Assembly: GCA_023246415.1 (NCBI GenBank)
Contig: JAHFIK010000032.1
Location: forward strand, 7,563 to 15,372
Reading direction: 5' to 3'
Length of the DNA: 7,810 bases
DNA from: Candidatus Uhrbacteria bacterium
GTDB lineage: Bacteria; Patescibacteriota; Patescibacteriia; 2-12-FULL-60-25
In this document: positions 5,650 to 7,810 of the stretch, one piece after another
How positions within the stretch are numbered: the first letter of the stretch is position 1
Layout of the letters: each line of letters begins with the position of its first letter
Notes under the pieces: model-generated
What the model was told of the DNA's origin: nothing
What the model saw: the letters and a program-made list of their open reading frames with translations, nothing else
The model's database searches: none
Program-made: the position numbers and the translations under genes

Positions 5650-6042
5650 ATGATGCATTCGGATGAATCCAAATGGCCCCTTTCATTTCAGCTTGCACTT
5701 CAGGTCATGGGTGAAGTACCCATCCGAGGCGGAACGTGTTCCGACCATGTCGAGTACGTAACACGGACATTCACGAGTGAGATCTCGATTCTCGCACTTC
5801 GTTTGTCGACAGAGCAGGTCGTTTCCGTGCTTGCAGAGGAAGGGCGAATGAGCCGTATTCGTCTCTGGTTGACTCCGGAGGCGATGAAGCAGACAACGCG
5901 ATGGCAACAATCCGCGCGTCACCGCGTGATCGGTTCAATCATCGATAGCGCCGCGGTGATGATCGAGGCCATGAGCGAGGGGATCCCGCCGCAACTCATC
6001 GGACCGTTGTTTTCCGCTCCCTGCGCAACTGCTGCAGAGTGA
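5650..6042 (+). CDS. Small protein of unknown function
   Basis: Encodes 130 residues of no family I recognise. The ATG at 5650 sits eight bases after AAGGA. A GTG at 5644 and an ATG at 5653 are alternatives. There is no signal peptide or clear membrane segment. The sequence looks mostly helical and soluble: a helix-like start (PLSFQLALQVMGEV), a Cys at 30, EYVTRTFTSEISILALRLSTEQVVSVLAEEG (36-65), RIRLWLTPEAM (69-79), then a long amphipathic helix including ARHRVIGSIIDSAAVMIEAM (89-108) and a hydrophobic tail. It is followed by its own terminator. It precedes the two paralogous small genes, and the AR-rich last helix is faintly like theirs. That is too weak to claim kinship. Confidence 0.75.
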   Translation: MMHSDESKWPLSFQLALQVMGEVPIRGGTCSDHVEYVTRTFTSEISILALRLSTEQVVSVLAEEGRMSRIRLWLTPEAMKQTTRWQQSARHRVIGSIIDSAAVMIEAMSEGIPPQLIGPLFSAPCATAAE

Positions 6043-6066
6043 GTTGTACCTCTTCTACGAAGAAGG

Positions 6067-6107
6067 ACCGCGTCAAACGGATATACGGATGGCGCGGTTA
6101 TCTTTTT
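6067..6107 (+). terminator. Intrinsic terminator after the gene at 5650-6042
   Basis: ACCGCGTC (6067-6074) pairs with GGCGCGGT (6091-6098) over 8 bp with one G-U pair and a 16-nt loop. TATCTTTTT follows. Confidence 0.75.
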
Positions 6108-6111
6108 GGCT

Positions 6112-6193
6112 AAATAGAGCCATTTGTTGTTTTTGGCTAGGTAAAGCTACCTTGACAAATTGGCTCAAATGTGCTATAAAATACAGGTAGCTT
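6112..6193 (+). promoter_or_regulatory. Strong sigma70 promoter with operator-like repeats, copy 1
   Basis: TTGACA (6152-6157) and TATAAA (6175-6180) are spaced by 17 bp, with TG one base before the -10. Inverted repeats crowd it: AAATAG-AG-CCATTT (6112-6125), AGGTA-AAGC-TACCT (6139-6152, touching the -35), and AGGTAGCTT downstream (6185-6193), the exact complement of AAGCTACCT at 6144-6152. These look like binding sites for a regulator acting at and across the promoter. The layout is repeated before the gene at 6924. Confidence 0.8.
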
Positions 6194-6204
6194 GGACAAC
6201 CGAT

Positions 6205-6257
6205 CCTGAAGTGAAACCGCGTGATTTTAGTTTAAAACCACGGGATTTCACTTCAGG
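6205..6257 (+). promoter_or_regulatory. Conserved 5' leader hairpin, copy 1
   Basis: CCTGAAGTGAAA (6205-6216) pairs perfectly with TTTCACTTCAGG (6246-6257). The stem continues inside as CC(G)CGTG with CACGGG and closes on an A/T-rich loop. It begins about 20 nt after the expected transcript start and ends about 40 nt before the start codon. A related hairpin at 6834-6881 precedes the paralogous gene. Possible roles are mRNA stability, translation control or protein binding. No known riboswitch class is recognised. Confidence 0.7.
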
Positions 6258-6299
6258 AATTTCAACACACATTGATAGAAAGAATAGGAGCTACAACAC

Positions 6300-6647
6300 A
6301 TGCAACTCGCAACTTCAACGGCCCCCGCCTCCAAAGAACTCAGCCCCGAATTCGTCGCGGCAACCATGTACGCACAAGCGCCGTCGTTCCGAATTGCGTT
6401 CGACTACATTCAGAGCAATCTGACAATGGTTGCACGGCAAATTCGTGAAAAGTCGGATGAGGACGCGTTTCGTCACATGGAAATGGTCTATGGACCGAAG
6501 ATCGTCATGGCGATGCTGAGCGTGCCGGAATCATCAATCGATGAAATCAACGACGGGAACGTCATTCAAGATCGCGGACGGGCTCGCAAGGAAGCTCGAA
6601 CAAACATCTTGATGAGTATGGTGATCATCGCGCAAAACGTGGCGTAA
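6300..6647 (+). CDS. Small protein of unknown function, paralogue 1
   Basis: Encodes 115 residues of no family I recognise. The start is set by AGGAG nine bases upstream of the ATG at 6300. It has a Ser/Thr/Ala-rich N-terminus and then a helical body. APSFRIAFDYI (27-37), Y64-G65, M72-L73 and A95-R-x-x-x-A-R-x-N (95-102) all have counterparts in the same order in the protein at 6924-7322 (VPAFRIAYDFI, Y81-G82, M89-L90, A111-R...A-R-E-N). There is no signal peptide or membrane segment, so it is probably cytoplasmic. Its strong promoter, leader hairpin and own terminator suggest high, separately controlled expression. A function cannot be assigned. Confidence 0.82.
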   Translation: MQLATSTAPASKELSPEFVAATMYAQAPSFRIAFDYIQSNLTMVARQIREKSDEDAFRHMEMVYGPKIVMAMLSVPESSIDEINDGNVIQDRGRARKEARTNILMSMVIIAQNVA

Positions 6648-6679
6648 GCCGCAACTCGTAGGGTCCTCCTACAAAAGAA

Positions 6680-6718
6680 AATACGCGCTTCCAGACTCTG
6701 GGGCGCGTATTATCTTTT
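6680..6718 (+). terminator. Intrinsic terminator of paralogue 1, repeat copy 1
   Basis: AATACGCGC (6680-6688) pairs with GCGCGTATT (6703-6711). The loop region can form a second small stem CCA/TGG, and ATCTTTTT follows. The 28 bases at 6683-6710 recur without change at 7514-7541. Confidence 0.88.
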
Positions 6719-6745
6719 TCTGAAAGAGAGGTAAATAAAATGGCG

Positions 6746-6805
6746 AAATAGTGCTATTTTAATGAGTAAAGTACTCTTGACAAATTCTTCAAAATATGAT
6801 ATAAA
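6746..6805 (+). promoter_or_regulatory. Strong sigma70 promoter with operator-like repeats, copy 2
   Basis: TTGACA (6777-6782) and TATAAA (6800-6805) are spaced by 17 bp, with TG one base before the -10. AAATAG-TG-CTATTT (6746-6759) is a perfect palindrome matching the one at 6112. GAGTA-AAG-TACTC (6764-6776) abuts the -35 exactly as AGGTA-AAGC-TACCT does in copy 1. Distances differ slightly, so this is a diverged duplicate, not a recent copy. Confidence 0.8.
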
Positions 6806-6833
6806 TGAACAGCATTTTTGACCATTTTCCCGA

Positions 6834-6881
6834 CCTGAATTCCCGTGAGTTTGACGTAATGTCACGGGGATTCAGTTCAGG
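6834..6881 (+). promoter_or_regulatory. Conserved 5' leader hairpin, copy 2
   Basis: CCTGAA-TTCCCGTGA (6834-6848) pairs with TCACGGGGATTCAGTTCAGG (6862-6881), with a 5-nt bulge on the right and one mismatch. It shares with copy 1 the outer CCTGAA/TTCAGG, the inner CGTGA/CACGGG and the following GGAATT-CA-ACAC string. Confidence 0.7.
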
Positions 6882-6923
6882 AATTCACACACCAACACAT
6901 AAAAAAATAAGGTAGGAGCAGAC

Positions 6924-7322
6924 ATGGAATCAGCGACAACGGTTGTAGCGGATACGACGCCGAGGCGGACACTGAGCGCATCAAAACTTGTTTTGACAGA
7001 GCCCGCCGAGGTCATCGCATTGAAGATGGTTCCCGCATTCAGAATCGCGTACGACTTCATCGTCGTGTATTCACTCGTTCAGAAGAGTTTCACTATTCAG
7101 GTGCTCTCTGAGCGGTTACGCGATTTAGATAACCAGTCGGCACTGACATTCGTGGATCAGACATATGGAAGAGTCATTGACCGCTGGATGCTTCGGGCAT
7201 CTGAAGCAGATATCGTTTCTCTGGGTCACGGAAATGCTCGGGAACCAGAGAAGGCACGATGTCTTGCACGCGAAAACGCACTTGCGTGCATCATGACGTT
7301 TGGCCGAGCACTTCTGAAGTAG
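6924..7322 (+). CDS. Small protein of unknown function, paralogue 2
   Basis: Encodes 132 residues of no family I recognise. GGTAGGAG lies five bases before the ATG at 6924. A Thr/Ala-rich N-terminal tail of about 30 residues precedes VPAFRIAYDFI (36-46). Then come SFTIQVLSERLRDLDNQSALTFVDQTYGRVIDRWML (55-90), a Gly/His loop (SLGHGN) and a last helix KARCLARENALACIMTFGRALLK (110-132). Blocks in the same order occur in the protein at 6300-6647, with eight extra residues between FRIA and YG. No signal peptide is seen. The hydrophobic last helix is too short and charged to call a membrane segment. It has its own promoter, leader hairpin and terminator. Confidence 0.82.
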   Translation: MESATTVVADTTPRRTLSASKLVLTEPAEVIALKMVPAFRIAYDFIVVYSLVQKSFTIQVLSERLRDLDNQSALTFVDQTYGRVIDRWMLRASEADIVSLGHGNAREPEKARCLARENALACIMTFGRALLK

Positions 7323-7340
7323 GACCTTTGCTACGGAGTT

Positions 7341-7382
7341 GATCCGCGTTTCCACCCTCGGGAACGCGGATCCTCTTTTTTT
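7341..7382 (+). terminator. Intrinsic terminator of paralogue 2
   Basis: GATCCGCGTTTCC (7341-7353) pairs with GGGAACGCGGATC (7360-7372) over 13 bp with one U-G pair and a 6-nt loop. CTC and seven Ts follow (7376-7382). Confidence 0.92.
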
Positions 7383-7387
7383 AGCAG

Positions 7388-7480
7388 GGAGGTAGGGCGG
7401 TATGGAGGTAGGGAAGTGGGTCCGACTGGCCGGCCAGATCCGCCCTACCGCCCTACCTCCATATCGCCATACTGACCTCC
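7388..7480. repeat. Long imperfect hairpin of GGTAGGG-type words
   Basis: The centre is the perfect palindrome CTGGCC/GGCCAG (7426-7437). The arms are near-repeats of GGTAGGG, GGTATGG and GGAGGTAGGG on the left, and their complements on the right, with a few bulges. GGCGGTATGGAGGTAGGG pairs along its whole length. It starts six bases after the terminator at 7341-7382, as the other word hairpins do. The 12-bp palindrome CCTATATATAGG (7479-7490) follows at once. Confidence 0.85.
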
Positions 7481-7513
7481 TATATATAGGATTCTTTCCT
7501 ACGCTCACGAGAC

Positions 7514-7557
7514 ACGCGCTTCCAGACTCTGGGGCGCGTATTTCTTTTATTTTTGGA
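7514..7557 (+). terminator. Terminator, exact repeat of the one at 6683
   Basis: The 28 bases at 7514-7541 are identical to 6683-6710. The stem ACGCGC/GCGCGT is kept, but the outer bases no longer pair. The tail TTCTTTTATTTTT follows. No gene ends just before it, so it is either a second terminator for the gene at 6924-7322 or a relic of duplication. Confidence 0.6.
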
Positions 7558-7567
7558 TGGATCGGGA

Positions 7568-7596
7568 TTGACGCGTCCTGCATCTCCATGATTAAG
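7568..7596 (+). promoter_or_regulatory. Possible promoter of the gene at 7635
   Basis: TTGACG (7568-7573) is 17 bp from ATTAAG (7591-7596). The -35 is good and the -10 is poor. The position fits the start codon at 7635. Confidence 0.3.
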
Positions 7597-7634
7597 ATGC
7601 TTCGCGTTATTCACAGAAGGGATTTGGGTGCCAC

Positions 7635-7810
7635 ATGGCAAAAGGACATCTGTATACGAAAGACCATCAATACTGCCTTCCAAAGGGCCAGGTACTGCGA
7701 GATGATCTGCAATCGGAAGCATACTATTTCATGATTGATCCTGGTCATGGGATCGATCTCGTGATCGTCTTTGAGCCCCATCGAGGCGTTTCGGTCTGTA
7801 CGCGCGAAGC
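7635..7810 (+). CDS. 5' part of a gene of unknown function, cut by the window end
   Basis: An open frame runs from the ATG at 7635 past the last base, covering 58 complete codons. It begins MAKGHLYTKDHQYCLPKGQ and continues through SEAYYFMIDPGHGIDLVIVFEPHRGVSVC. A stop codon at 7593 limits upstream extension. AGAAGGGA lies upstream but farther than ideal. The alternating hydrophobic run IDLVIVFEP looks like a beta-strand. No signal peptide is seen and I do not recognise the family. It lies downstream of two paralogue modules but has no similar leader. Confidence 0.6.
   Translation, partial: MAKGHLYTKDHQYCLPKGQVLRDDLQSEAYYFMIDPGHGIDLVIVFEPHRGVSVCTRE

Noticed and set aside
5650..6042. Third member of the 6300/6924 paralogue family
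   Set aside because: Only a vague AR-containing last helix is shared. The F-R-I-A and Y-G blocks and the upstream module are missing.

Overview
Type of organism. All genes read on the + strand and are ordinary bacterial genes with UAG, UGA or UAA stops. UGA ends several clean ORFs, so it is not recoded. G+C looks near one half by eye. A small dinB-linked protein, many short proteins of unknown family, wide intergenic spaces and big low-complexity hairpins suggest a candidate-phylum genome of the Patescibacteria/CPR kind (an Uhrbacteria-like group is my guess). The Gly/Ser-rich and RCC1-type lipoproteins also recall some myxobacteria-like lineages. No rRNA, tRNA or marker gene settles this.

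Layout. 1-483 has no convincing gene. It holds a heptamer repeat, several stem-loops and a long imperfect hairpin made of GTGCGT-like words. 484-750 encodes a small DUF6504-like protein. 887-1351 is a compact unit: a single-domain GIY-YIG endonuclease gene (996-1292) between near-identical 51-bp inverted repeats. 1396-2748 is a complete Y-family DNA polymerase (dinB). 2970-3860 is a Gly/Ser/Thr-rich lipoprotein ending in a strict Trp-x-Trp tail. 4155-5387 is a lipoprotein with seven RCC1-type blades. 5650-6042, 6300-6647 and 6924-7322 are three short proteins of unknown function. The last two are diverged paralogues. A further gene starts at 7635 and runs off the window.

Gene control. Most genes look like single transcription units. 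Clear intrinsic terminators follow the genes ending at 3860, 5387, 6042, 6647 and 7322. Three of these terminators are followed directly, or within a few bases, by a much longer hairpin built of short repeated words (3980-4089, 5488-5568, 7388-7480). The two paralogues each have a consensus -35/-10 promoter with an extended -10, inverted repeats at the -35, and a 5' leader hairpin of similar sequence. The whole promoter-leader-gene module therefore appears to have been duplicated.

How the parts relate. The DUF6504-like gene and dinB probably form a DNA-damage-tolerance pair, and the GIY-YIG/inverted-repeat unit may have inserted between them. The two lipoproteins are probably surface-exposed. 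The strongest candidates for something undescribed are the IR-flanked GIY-YIG unit, the duplicated promoter-leader-gene module, the word hairpins, and the Trp-x-Trp tail.
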